DNA of 64,000 nucleotides from Rana temporaria. Taxonomy: Eukaryota > Chordata > Amphibia > Anura > Ranidae. The notes under the pieces were generated by a model, which did no database searches, was not told the origin of the DNA, and saw only the letters and a program-made list of their open reading frames with translations. The translations under genes and the position numbers were made by a program. Location of the stretch: the NCBI RefSeq assembly GCF_905171775.1, contig NC_053489.1, positions 151,799,142 to 151,863,141 on the forward strand, read 5' to 3'. Shown here in pieces: positions 1 through 9,759 of the stretch. Each line of letters begins with the position of its first letter. The stretch's first letter is position 1.

Positions 1-6
1 TTATAT

Positions 7-64
7 CTATACACAGAATGTTTGCCTTTCATTTCTATTTTAAACTGAATGGGTTGTTTTACAA
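7..64 (+). repeat. 58-bp direct repeat, copy 1
   Basis: The stretch beginning CTATACACAGAATG and ending GGGTTGTTTTACAA recurs at 721-778 in the same orientation with only a few substitutions. The flanking DNA does not match, so this is a short dispersed or duplicated unit rather than a tandem array. Confidence 0.8.
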
Positions 65-720
65 AATTATAGTTTACATTTACTGTAAAAAGAAGGATGG
101 TGCTACACATATGGAATAAAAACACAGACACTTAGATAGTGAGAATACTGTTAGTGGCAGCTGCAATACAATTTAAATTGCAATTGGAGCTAATTGAAAT
201 TAGATTTTGTAGGTAGACATATCTAAGCTACAGTCCTATCTGGTATCTGGTTTATTACCTATCTAGCCCCCCCCCCCAACACCCCCTTTATTTTGTGTCT
301 CTTCTACCATTGGGGGGTATCTCAAACCCAGCATGTCATAGATTAAAGTGTTTGTTACCCAACATTTCATATTCCTGATATTAGCATGCCGCACCATATA
401 CTTGAAAAAGTATCCTCTTTATGTGAAATCCCTGGTGTTCCTGCTAGTCCCTCTGCTTTCCTATTAAAAACTAACCACACTAAGCAGGAGAGCACACCGT
501 AGTCAGTTCACTAGCTATGCTGGAAAGTCAGCCTGCTCTTCTCCAATAAACAGACTTGTCCTGACACCCCCCCCCCCCCCCAAATCCCTGCACAGCTGTT
601 CTCAGGGAAGCTCAGTGTCCTGCTGATTCTCCTCCCCCAGCTTGTATGCAGCTGAGAACAGAGGGAATGTGATCACTTATGATAAAAGAGAAAATAAGAT
701 ATTTATAAACATTTTTTAGA

Positions 721-778
721 CTATACACAAATGGTCTGCCTTTCATTTCTATTTCAAACTGAATGGGTTGTTTTACAA
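721..778 (+). repeat. 58-bp direct repeat, copy 2
   Basis: Second copy of the unit at 7-64, about 650 bp apart. It could mark a local segmental duplication or two ends of a long-decayed element. No terminal inverted repeat or poly-A tail is visible at its edges. Confidence 0.8.
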
Positions 779-1832
779 GGTAATCATTTACAATCATTTA
801 AGTCTGCTCAGATATTTGCCTGTATCTGATTGAAGACACCGTTTAGAGATCCTAAATAACAAAACAACATATTTACTGGCCATGTCCTGGTCTATAAGCA
901 CTCACAGACCAGAAACGTATCAGTGGTTGTGACTTTTATAGGGTTGGGCTATTGCATGTTGTTCAATAGAAGAGGTGCGCTCTATTGTAGATACACCATG
1001 GATGGATATATATAATATAAATGTGTCCCTGGCATAAAATAATATATAGGTCTACTCTACTACAGTTTCATGTATGTAGTTAACAAACATATGAGTTATA
1101 AAAGCATATATATATTTTTTAAACCTTTGTATTATTTGAAAACAACATTTATTGGACTGTTTGAAAGAAGCAGGATATACTGGAATCCTCAATGTAATCA
1201 AGTGTATTAAAGTCATCTTTTGAAAAGAATGGTAAAACAAAGTAGACACAATGGCCTTATGAATTAAATATTCCTTTTAACCAATAGCAATGTATTGCTT
1301 TCTAGTTATTTTCCCAATGTGAGTCATTATGGACAACACAGTCGCATTTCATTGCAGATATGTTGGTTTAAGATATATGTGTCTGTTAATAGAAGAAACT
1401 ACTCATTAGACTGTCATGTGTGCTGGGCAAAATATAGCAAACAGGAATATCCCATAATCCGAAGAGTGATCAATACATCTGAAAAGGAGCTGACAGAAGA
1501 TAAACAACACCTATTTGAACAAATCAGTCTTACCTTGTATTGTTATTTTCAGGCCATTAAGTAACATACATCTCCTAATTAGTAAGAACTACATGTGGTG
1601 ATCAGTAAGTACCATTCTTACAGCTGGCAGCAGATTGAAATCAGATCAGTCAATAGGCTATTTGTTTCACAGTTAGGATACGGACACATATACAGCTACT
1701 GTATAGCTGCTGTAGCTGAACACAAAGTTTGATACAACCAGTTCTTGCTTTTATCATAATGACTGTCTATCAGCCTTTCTATATTATATGCTGGTGGGCC
1801 TACCAAGTAATCGAATAACATGTATTATATAA

Positions 1833-2080
1833 CAGTGTTTCTCAAGCTTTTTTTAGTTGAGGCACTCTTTAAAATTATAGACAATCTCAAGGCACCCTTT
1901 AAAATTATGGACAATCTCAAGGCACCCTTTAAAATTATGGACAATCTCAAGGCACCATTTAAAATTATGGACAATCTCAAGGCACCCTTTAAAATTATAG
2001 ACAATCTCAAGGCACCCTTTAAAATTATGGACAATCTCAAGGCACCCTTTAAAATTATGAACAATCTCAAGGCACTCTAA
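1833..2080 (+). repeat. 30-bp minisatellite (7 units) behind a hAT-like terminus
   Basis: Seven full 30-bp units start at 1861, 1891, 1921, 1951, 1981, 2011 and 2041, each reading roughly GGCACCCTTTAAAATTATGG plus ACAATCTCAA, followed by a partial unit. Just upstream, CAGTGTTTCTCAAG at 1833 looks like the CAGTG(G/T)TTCTCAA terminus of hAT/Charlie-type elements, so the array may be an expansion inside the end of such an element. Because 30 is a multiple of 3, open frames run through it on both strands; these are not genes. Confidence 0.85.
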
Positions 2081-2261
2081 AATGTAAAAAACGATTCTAA
2101 TAGTTTTAAATAATGCACCAACATTCATATGTAGGACACCGAACGTTAGAGGTGATTTATTCTTCCAAAGAAAATACACATTTGCACACTGGTACTGACT
2201 AGTATTCCAATGTTTCTCCTCTCCCTCAGTTTCTCTCCATCAGTTAGCTAATGTCCCCCCA

Positions 2262-2745
2262 GTGCTGAGGGAGAGGGGCACAGGAGGGTCAAAGAAGGAT
2301 GCTGTGGAGCATGGGTGTCAGGAGGGGGTGGCTAGGGGGGGCTGGAGCCCCGAATGTGACCCCGAAAAGCCCAGAGTCTCAGGAAGGCACTGTACAATTG
2401 TTAGCCCCGAGCGATGCCGAGCAGGGACCGATCTGATCGGCCGAGTGTGGCCGAGTGACATAGCCGGTCCCGCCTTCTGGAGCCCGCAGAGCCTATGATG
2501 GATGTCCCACTGGTCCAATGCCGGGACCCCCCCCCCCCCCCCTACCAGCCTCGGACTTCGGACTGAAGCCCCTGGTCTTTTTGCCACCTAGCAACGCCCC
2601 TGCCACACACCCTTCCGAGCCATGCCCATTTGAGCCACGCCCACGGTTTTGCGTGAACCACGCCCATTTCCGCAATGTATAAAAGGTAGGGCCCGAAAGT
2701 GACTCAAGCCCAGGGGCCCCCACCATCCTAAGTCCTGCCCTGATT
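2262..2745. other. GC-rich block, probable repeat of unknown class
   Basis: This block contrasts with its AT-rich surroundings, contains a C homopolymer near 2529 and several CCACGCCC-type motifs near 2618-2668. It ends near 2745 in CTAAGTCCTGCCCTG, whose reverse complement resembles hAT termini. No TSD could be matched, so the class stays open. Confidence 0.4.
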
Positions 2746-2901
2746 GCTGTGTAGGGATAGCAAGAGGCTAATACTGAGTAAAATTGTGGTACTTACACTG
2801 CTAGCAATTTAAAACACATTTAATGATGTTTTATTGAAAAAAGAGCTGTATTCACTCTTTCTATTCACTATGTATCCAATCAGACAGGCACTTGCACTAC
2901 A

Positions 2902-2987
2902 TCAGGGGTGTCCAACCCTTGGGCCGCATGTGGCCCCAGAGAGTTGGTATGTGGCTTGGGCCTATCTGGAGGGACGCTGGGGATACC
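2902..2987 (+). mobile_element. hAT-type left end, fragment
   Basis: CAGGGGTGTCCAACCC at 2902, followed by a 'GGGCCGCATGTGGCCC' palindrome, resembles the terminus of non-autonomous hAT elements. It closely resembles the end of the adjacent complete element, which has inserted just after it. No right end is recognisable, so this copy looks truncated. Confidence 0.5.
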
Positions 2988-2995
2988 ATGTAAAC

Positions 2996-3368
2996 CAGGG
3001 ATGTCAAACTTAATTTTATCGTGGGCCGCATCATCATTATGATTGTCCTCAAAAGGGCCAGTTGTATCTGTAAGATTAGATGTCCAGCGCATCCCTTCCC
3101 CTTACATTAGATGTCAAGAGCCACCCCACCATCAGAAGTTGAGTCCCCCACTCTCTCTTACATCACAGTGCACCCCCTTTCCTTATGCTGCTGCTGGGAA
3201 GAAGCTAGATGCATTGCTTAAAAGCAGAAAGTAAGGGTCTGGAGGAGGACCAGAGGAGGGCTGGAGCTCTCCTGCAGCTCTCCTGCAGCTGCAGGAGAGG
3301 TGCAAGGGCCACATGAAATAGCCTGGAGGGCCGGATTTGGCCCACGGGCCTTTTGTTTGACACCTGTG
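2996..3368. mobile_element. Non-autonomous hAT element with perfect 8-bp TSD
   Basis: The element begins CAGGGATGTCAAAC and ends GTTTGACACCTGTG, an imperfect terminal inverted repeat. It is flanked by ATGTAAAC at 2988-2995 and ATGTAAAC at 3369-3376, an exact 8-bp target duplication as expected for hAT. It is 373 bp long with no transposase homology, so it must have moved in trans. Subterminal GGGCCGCAT and GGGCCGGATT motifs also face each other. Confidence 0.9.
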
Positions 3369-3376
3369 ATGTAAAC

Positions 3377-3977
3377 AGAGCAGCTGTGGCAAGTTACATT
3401 GACAAGCCAGGCAAATGCACTACTGCAGAAATGCAAAGATGTAGAGAATGCCGTGCAAACAAAGTTGATGGGTGCAGGGTGTGTGTGTTAATGAAGTCAG
3501 CTGGTGAACTGCTTCCTGTGTCTTACTGGCTCTCACTTCCCAAATATACATACCAGAATGTCATGAAGTTTTCCATAAACACAGCAGGGACTACGGTAAG
3601 GCTGTGTTCTAAAAATCAATAAAAGCTTTTATTTTTCCAAAACAGAAGTACATTAATGGTAAATTGGTACATATGGGAGCTGGAATTTAGAATTTAGCCT
3701 TTTCTACTGACCCCCCTATGTATAAGATTTAGCTGTTACTAGAGTCCCTTTCACCTGTCTCTTCTACCTTTTGATATGACCTTCTTAGTTTGTTCTCTAG
3801 TTTGACCTTTGGAAACACATGGGCATCGGGCACATACCTGTTTGTTAAAGGGTGATAACTGTTTGCCTTTCATAGGACTGGATAGATGCTCAGAGAATGC
3901 ATAAAGCTTTAGTTTCCTCTTTGTGTCTGTCTGCTTTCCTAGGATAGCTCATATTTATGAAGCATGCTATACTCTAA
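3377..3977. other. No gene or recognisable repeat
   Basis: Moderately AT-rich DNA with no homology I recognise and no clear terminal repeats. Confidence 0.5.
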
Positions 3978-4343
3978 TGCCCTGTACACACGAACAGATC
4001 GTGTGTGGGCACCATCGTTTTTTTCCCCATCGGTGAAAAAAAATAGAACCCGTTTTAAAATTTTCTGATGGTTAAAAAACCGATAGAAAAAAATTATCGT
4101 CCGTGGGGAAAGCCATTTGTCAAAAATCCACGCATGCTCAGAATCAAGTCGACGCATGCTCGGAAGCATTGAACTTAATTTTTCTCTGCACGTCGTTGTG
4201 TTTTACGTCACCGCATTGGACACAATCGTATTTTTAACTGATGGTGTGTAGGCAAGACTGATGAAAGTCAGCTTCATCGGATATCTGACGAAAAAATCCA
4301 TCGATCCGTTTTCATCGAATGAACCGATCGTGTGTACGTGGCA
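3978..4343. mobile_element. PIF/Harbinger-type MITE (TGCCCTGTACACACG family)
   Basis: The ends are TGCCCTGTACACACG and CGTGTGTACGTGGCA, inverted repeats of the family seen many times in this window. It is flanked by TAA on the left and TCA on the right, so the 3-bp TSD is degraded by one base. The interior contains 'ATCGTTTTTTTCCCCATCGG'-type palindromic segments and no coding sequence. Confidence 0.75.
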
Positions 4344-5028
4344 TCAGTGTATTTAACTCTTTACAAATATCAGCTAAAAATTAGCCAATTTTCAATAAAA
4401 CTTGTCCATTATCCACAGAAATCTGGGACAGGCACTGATGGCAGGTATGCCAAAAAATAAATAACGTGATGTGTCTGGAGCACTTATTGGCAAAAGCTCG
4501 TCTAAAAACTCCATCTATCTAAGTCCTGAAAATGATTCTTGTCAGGCATCAGGATCAGCTGATGTATGTTCACCTTAAACTTACAGTATTTAGAGTTTTT
4601 TTCTTCATAACACTTTGACTTTGAGGGTGAAAATTCATTCCCTACTAATTTGTACCTACTCAAGAGCATTTGTTTTTTTACTGCAAATGATCCTTCTAAT
4701 ATGTACTGCAGGTAGCTATTAAGTACATCAGAATATTAAATGCAAGACCAGCTGATCTTGAGATTTGAAGTACCATTGAGCAACTCACTACATTCTTCAT
4801 TAATAACACATATGACCTCCACCTTACTAGTATAGAAGTTTCTCATTCATGTGTGAATATACTCAACAATTGTATTGCTACTTATATTGCCTGTATAGTT
4901 TCCAAAACATTGTTGCCTTCTCTCATACAACTCAGTTTGTCTCTAATTAGCAAAAATAATTGTTAGTCGAGCAGTACAGGTCACAGGACTTTAGTCTTTA
5001 ACTATGGGATATATGCAGCTATGTTTGG
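4344..5028. other. No gene or recognisable repeat
   Basis: AT-rich DNA without a coding signature or a repeat I can name; possibly low-copy host sequence. Confidence 0.5.
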
Positions 5029-5191
5029 GTGACTAGCATAGGCGTGCGCACTGGGTGTGCCGGGTGTGCCCAGGCACACCCTAATCACCCTGTGTTGCAC
5101 AGATTCCCTCTGCTGCTTGGCTGCAGAGAAAGGGACTTGGGAATCTCTGTCCTCAGCCCCTTTCTCTGTCTGAAAAGTGAGATATCAGGGG

Positions 5192-6256
5192 CAGGGCCGA
5201 TCCTAGGGTCACAGGCGCCTGGGTGCAGAAATATTTCTAGCGCCCCCACATGGGTGTAGTCGTTTTACTAACTCCTCCCCTTTACAAATGTTTCTATGGC
5301 AATAACTCAACCACAGATATGCTCCCCCACGAAATCTTCATTAACCGGGGATCCTTACATGATCTCTTAACAATAAACAAAATACAGGAAGAGAAGCAGA
5401 GTACTTTATTGGTACCTGGAGGGCGGCCTCTCTGATGGACACAGAGAGGGCATTTTTTAGAGAGTCTGTTAGAAAGAGCCCCCAGACATACTACAGACAT
5501 GATACAGGAGATGGTCAGAGACTGTAGACATGATACAGGAGACTGTCAGAGACCGCAGACTTGGTACAGGAGACGTTTAGAGACTGCAGACATAGTACAG
5601 GATATGGTCAGAGACTGCAGACACAGTACAGGAGATGGTCAGAGACTGCAGACATAGTACAGGAGACGGTAAGAGACTGCAGACACAGTACAGGAGATGG
5701 TCAGAGACTGCAGACACAGTACAGGAGATTGGCAGGGGCTGTGTATCCTATGCAATCTATCATGCCATAAAACATCTAGAGCAGGGGCAGCCCAAAGCAG
5801 ATATAAAGGGATGCTGGGGATGCCAGTACACAGCACACTGAACACTGTGACTCACCTTGGTTCTCTCTCTGTGCAGCCCAAGATAGAGATGGGAGGGGGA
5901 GGCATTCCAACTGGAATTGGTGGAGACGGTGTGGGATCCAAGACTCCCAGTGTGAGGAATTCATTCCTGCACATCAGCACTCAGCAGCCACTGAAAACTA
6001 GAACCCTTGTGTCAGGAAGAGGAGCGGCCCCTCCCCCGAGCACTGCCAGGCTGGATGGGCTGCCCTATGCTCACACATCAGTTCTAGATGGACACACACC
6101 TATGCTCAGAACACTAGTTCTGAATGGACACAAACAAGGAGAGAAGGAGAGAAGGGGTGAAGGAGGGAGGGGAGAACTCTGGCACTTTGGCGCCCCTCAC
6201 CTCTGCAGGCGCCTGGGTGCAAAGCACCCTGTGCACCCTGCCTAGGATCGACCCTG
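5192..6256. mobile_element. Nested non-autonomous hAT element with perfect 8-bp TSD
   Basis: This 1,065-bp element begins CAGGGCCGATCCTAGG and ends CCTAGGATCGACCCTG. ATCAGGGG at 5184-5191 is repeated exactly at 6257-6264, inside the older hAT. Subterminal GGCGCCTGGGTGCA motifs occur near both ends in direct orientation. A 31-bp tandem array fills part of its interior. Confidence 0.92.
5497..5740 (+). repeat. 31-bp tandem array (about 7-8 units)
   Basis: Units read approximately ACATGATACAGGAGATGGTC plus AGAGACTGTAG, with small variants such as ACACAGTACAGG. The array lies wholly inside the nested hAT element and explains the overlapping repetitive reading frames there. Confidence 0.88.
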
Positions 6257-6484
6257 ATCAGGGGTCTGTTTAGGCCCCTGATATCTCATCAAACCCCCCA
6301 ATGGTGCTCCTAAAAAACTGTAAAAGAAAATAAAAAACAAATTATTGTAAAAAAATATTGCAAAAAATAATAAAGAAAACAAAATTGTAAAAAGTAATAA
6401 TAAAAAAATAATACAAATAAACTACTGACAACAGTCCCTGCCCACTGACACCATCAACTGTTCTACTGACACTGTCCATTGCCC

Positions 6485-6517
6485 TACTGCCCTATATCTA
6501 TCTACCTATCTATCTAC

Positions 6518-6560
<43 letters not shown>

Positions 6561-6605
6561 GATAGATAGATAGATAGATAGATATACTGCAGATAGATAG
6601 ATATA
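6485..6605. repeat. Inverted TATC/GATA tetranucleotide microsatellite
   Basis: A (CTAT)n run is followed directly by a (GATA)n run around 6560, so the two halves form a long near-perfect palindrome, followed by a short interrupted GATA stretch after CTGCA. It lies in the right part of the outer hAT element. Confidence 0.9.
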
Positions 6606-6973
6606 TAGCATGTGTGTTTGAGCTTTGGGGTGCACACCCTAATGTAATAGGCTGCGCACACCTATGGTGACTAGATAATGGCAAATATAACTCCTTTCAA
6701 CTAGCTGCAGTGTTTTATTAGTGTCCTAAGGTGATGGACTTTTTCTATCTACTGAGAAAAGCTTACCTCTTTCCTTTCAAGTTTTTTTCTCCTATAGAGA
6801 CTGCATATCACCCTAAACATCACCCTGAACACACCATCCCCACCATGAAACATGGTTGAGGAAGCATCATCTTATGGGGATGCTTTTCTTTAGCAGAGAC
6901 AGGGAAGCTGGTCAAAATTTCTGGGAAGATGATTGGAGCAAAATACAGGGCAATCTTAGAAGAAAACCTGTTA

Positions 6974-7846
6974 AGCCTCGTACACACGATCAGTCCATCC
7001 GATGAGAACGGACCGATGGACCGTTTTCATCGGTTAACCGATGAAGCTGACTGATGGTTCGTCGCGCCTACACAGCATCGGTTAAAAAAACGATTGTGTC
7101 AGAACGCGTGACGTAAAACACAACGACGTGCTGAAAAAAATGAAGTTCAATGCTTCCAAGCATGCGTCGACTTGATTCTGAGCATGCGTGGATTTTTAAC
7201 CGATGGTTGTGCCTACTAACGATCTTTTTTTCCCATCGGTTAGGAATCCATCGGTTAAATTTAAAGCGGGGGTTCACCCTATATAAAAAAAAAACATTTT
7301 TTTTTTTTCCTCTAGCATTAAATTCGGCATAGTAGCGCGAGCCTGTATTTTTTTATCCCCGTACTCACTGTGCAATTGTATATTGAAGATTCCGGGGAAT
7401 GGGCGTTCCTATGGAGAGGGAAGGTGATTGACGGCCGGCCCTGGCACGTCACGCTTCTCCGGAAATAGCCGAAATAGGCTTGGCTCTTCACATAGCCTGT
7501 GCGCAGGCGCCGTGAAGAGCCGAGACCTACTCCGGCTGTCTTCCGGGAGCGTGACGTGCCAGAGCCGGCCGTCAATCATCCTCCCTCTCCATAGGCACGC
7601 CCATTCCCCGCGGGAGTCGGAATCTTCAATATACAATTGCACAGTGAGTACGGGGATAAAAAAATACAGACAGGCATACTGTAGCTCGCGCTACTATGCC
7701 GAGGGTGAACCACCGCTTTAAAGCAAGTTGGCTTTTTTTAACCGATGGTTAAATAACCTATGGGGCCCACACATGATCGGTTTTGACCGATGAAAACGGT
7801 CCATCAGACCGTTGTCCTCTGTTTAACCTATCGTGTGTACGAGGCC
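6974..7846. mobile_element. PIF/Harbinger MITE inserted in Tc1, TTA TSD
   Basis: Ends AGCCTCGTACACACGAT and ATCGTGTGTACGAGGCC are inverted repeats. TTA at 6971-6973 and 7847-7849 is the 3-bp target duplication, and the flanking Tc1 sequence is continuous once it is removed. The interior carries ACCGATGG/CATCGGTT palindromes and a younger TTAA-type foldback. No coding content. Confidence 0.92.
7265..7717. mobile_element. TTAA-flanked foldback MITE nested in the Harbinger MITE
   Basis: Ends AGCGGGGGTTCACCCT and AGGGTGAACCACCGCT are inverted and flanked by TTAA at 7261-7264 and 7718-7721. Most of the element is one long imperfect palindrome: the GGCGTTCCTATGGAGAGGGA half recurs inverted as TCCCTCTCCATAGGCACGCC. 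TTAA targeting fits piggyBac or Kolobok superfamilies; the ends alone do not decide which. Confidence 0.82.
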
Positions 7847-8428
7847 TTAGTCTGCAAAAGACTTGAGACTGGGGCAAAGGTTCTCTTTCCAGCAGGACAA
7901 CAACCCTAAACATACAGCCAGAGCTACCAATTAAATCCAATTGAGAATCTGTGACAAGACTTGAAAATTGCTGTTCACAGACGTTCTCCATCCAATCTGA
8001 CTAGCTTTTGGAAGCTAGTAATAGAAGCATGGGCAAAAATGTCACTCTCATGATGTGCAAAGCTGGTAGAGACATACCCCAAAAGACTTGCAGCTGTAAT
8101 TGCAGTGAAAGGTGGTTCTACAAAGTATTGACTCAGGGTAGCTGAATACAAATGAACGTCACACTTTTCAGATATTTATTTGTAAAAAAAATTGAAAACC
8201 ATTTATCATTTTCCTTCTATTTCACAATTATGTGCCACTTTGTGTTGGTCTATCACATAAAATCCCAATAAAATACATTTACGTTTTTGGTTGTAACATG
8301 TGACAAAATATGGAAAATTTCAAGGGGTGTGAATATTTTTTCAAAGCACTCTATGTGACCTTACTCACAAGGTGGCTTTTCTATTTGCTACAAAATCTGT
8401 TCAGAGGGTCTGAATTAACAGTCTTAAG

Positions 8429-8810
8429 GCCCGTACACATGATACAAAAATCTGATGGAAAAATTAGTACGACGAGCTGTCTGCCAATTTTTGGATTGTT
8501 AGTATGGTGCTGATGACAGCCGATTATGCTTTTTCGTCAGAAAAAATCTGCATGTGCAGACTATACATTTTTTGTCGGATGTGAACTTAATATCCGATTT
8601 CTGTTTTATTAGTACGGTTTTCAAAAAAATCATAAAAGCAAGACAAAAAGAATACATACTTAACTATTCAACACATTACGTCACTTCTGACTTCTGTACA
8701 AAAAATGTCCTATTGTGAGTAACCTCTTCACTTTCCACATGAGACTAGTATGCCACAAAAAATGGACATTCGGTCTTCCGAAAATCTAAACGTGTGGCTT
8801 TATCCTGTAA
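8429..8810. mobile_element. Degenerate Harbinger-type MITE
   Basis: The left end GGCCCGTACACATGAT belongs to the GGCCYCGTACACACG terminus family. The right end near 8800 (AACGTGTGGCTTTA) is only a weak inverted match. Interior 'AAAATCTGATGG'-type motifs agree with this class. Confidence 0.5.
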
Positions 8811-8977
8811 AGAACCTTTCCTAGTGTTGCACAAAGACAAAGCTGTCCTGAGGCCTAAAGCATCTTTTCTCCCTAATGTTGTTTCCTCCTTCCATCTCAA
8901 CTAGGACATTGTTCTTCTTTCCTTCCTAATATCTTGCTCAAAAACATCCCAAGGAAAATTTTCTCCACTGTTTTGAC

Positions 8978-9394
8978 GTGGTGCAAGTTGTCTACCTATC
9001 AGCTACAGCCTCTTTTCAGCAAGATTCCCTCTTTATACTTATTTATACTACTTTATACTGTGGTCTCCCTGCTTTTTTCTCAACCATTGCTAGGTGGAAT
9101 AGACAAGTCATCATACAAGTCTATGGTCTACGATATAGGGTTCCTCCTTTACCTGCTAGGTGGAATAGACAAGTCATCATTCAAGCCTCTGGTCTAAGGG
9201 ATAGGGTTTCTCCTTTACCTGATAGGACGCTCTCTGTCAGATCTGAGAGTGTTTTACAGGTTTTTCAGCATCGGAAAATCGGTCCCCAGATTTGCAAGGC
9301 TACCACCTGGCCTTCCGTTCATAGATTTGTTAAGGTTTACTACGTGGATGTTCAGGCCTCCTCTGATGCCAGTTTCATGTGTCAGGTGCTATAA
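8978..9394 (+). pseudogene. Retroelement polyprotein C-terminus relic, possibly DIRS-like tyrosine recombinase
   Basis: The open frame contains a 16-residue phrase, RWNRQVIIQVYGLRYR, repeated once with changes, followed by a segment with QICKATTWPSVHRFVKVYYVD. That last motif resembles the C-terminal part of retroelement tyrosine recombinases, in the region carrying the catalytic Tyr. The downstream DNA (a CTAAAGTCCTGTGTCCTGTA motif that occurs twice, flanking a later insertion) is what I associate with DIRS-like elements. The amino half, RT and RNase H are absent. The 66-bp internal duplication of 'AGGTGGAATAGACAAGTCAT' looks secondary. The assignment is from memory of motifs and is weak; a degraded LTR element is the main alternative. 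Confidence 0.35.
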
Positions 9395-9759
9395 GCGGCT
9401 CTCTGAGTCTATCAAGTCCTTCTTGACCTGTTTTGTTAAGTGGGCCTGGCGTTGTTAGCTGTGTTGCCCACCCCTCAGTTGGGCTCAGTTTGGATGTCTC
9501 ATTGTTAAAGACTAAAGTCCTGTGTCCTGTATTGTACAACTTAAAAAATAGGATTTTAACTGTGTCAGTAAAACATTTTTTTTTAAAGTAGAGTACAGGA
9601 AACTAGTCCCTCCCCGCTATTCTTTATGATCTCCCTACTGCTTGCTAAAAAAACTGAGGCTAGCTGTAAATGGGAGGGGGCTATATAGGGAATGGTACTA
9701 CCGCTTTTATTTTTTCAGTTGCCAATCACCAGAAGGTAGCTGCACATAACCATGGTTAA

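Larger units (their letters stand above)
1..1832. other. AT-rich unclassified DNA, no gene seen
   Basis: I see no coding homology here on either strand; the short open frames have no recognisable motif. The stretch holds homopolymer C tracts near 267-279 and 568-581 and a 58-bp direct duplication listed separately. It may be intron or intergenic DNA of the host; nothing in the sequence decides this. Confidence 0.6.
5037..6666. mobile_element. Non-autonomous hAT element with perfect 8-bp TSD
   Basis: The ends CATAGGCGTGCGCA and TGCGCACACCTATG form terminal inverted repeats. GTGACTAG at 5029-5036 is repeated exactly at 6667-6674. The CACACCC-rich subterminal sequence recurs at 47747-47810 as a fragment. 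About two thirds of its 1,630 bp is a second hAT element nested inside it. No transposase is encoded; open frames inside are incidental. Confidence 0.9.
6797..8353 (+). mobile_element. Tc1/mariner element relic, 3' half, with nested insertions
   Basis: The stretches before 6971 and after 7850 read as degraded Tc1-type transposase DNA: GGGGATGCTTTTCTTTAGCA, then a CAGGACAACAACCCTAAACA segment corresponding to the QQDNxPKH region, then AATCCAATTGAGAATCTGTG corresponding to NPIENLW. It ends near 8353 in the characteristic GTGAATATTTTTTCAAAGCACT terminus region. The 5' half is absent. Reading frames are broken by point changes and a deletion between the two catalytic blocks. A Harbinger MITE splits it at 6971/7850; removing that MITE and one TTA joins the Tc1 sequence seamlessly. 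Confidence 0.85.

Noticed and set aside
5697..6245. 182-aa plus-strand open frame
   Set aside because: It lies inside a non-autonomous hAT element, begins in its 31-bp array and ends at its terminus; no domain is seen.
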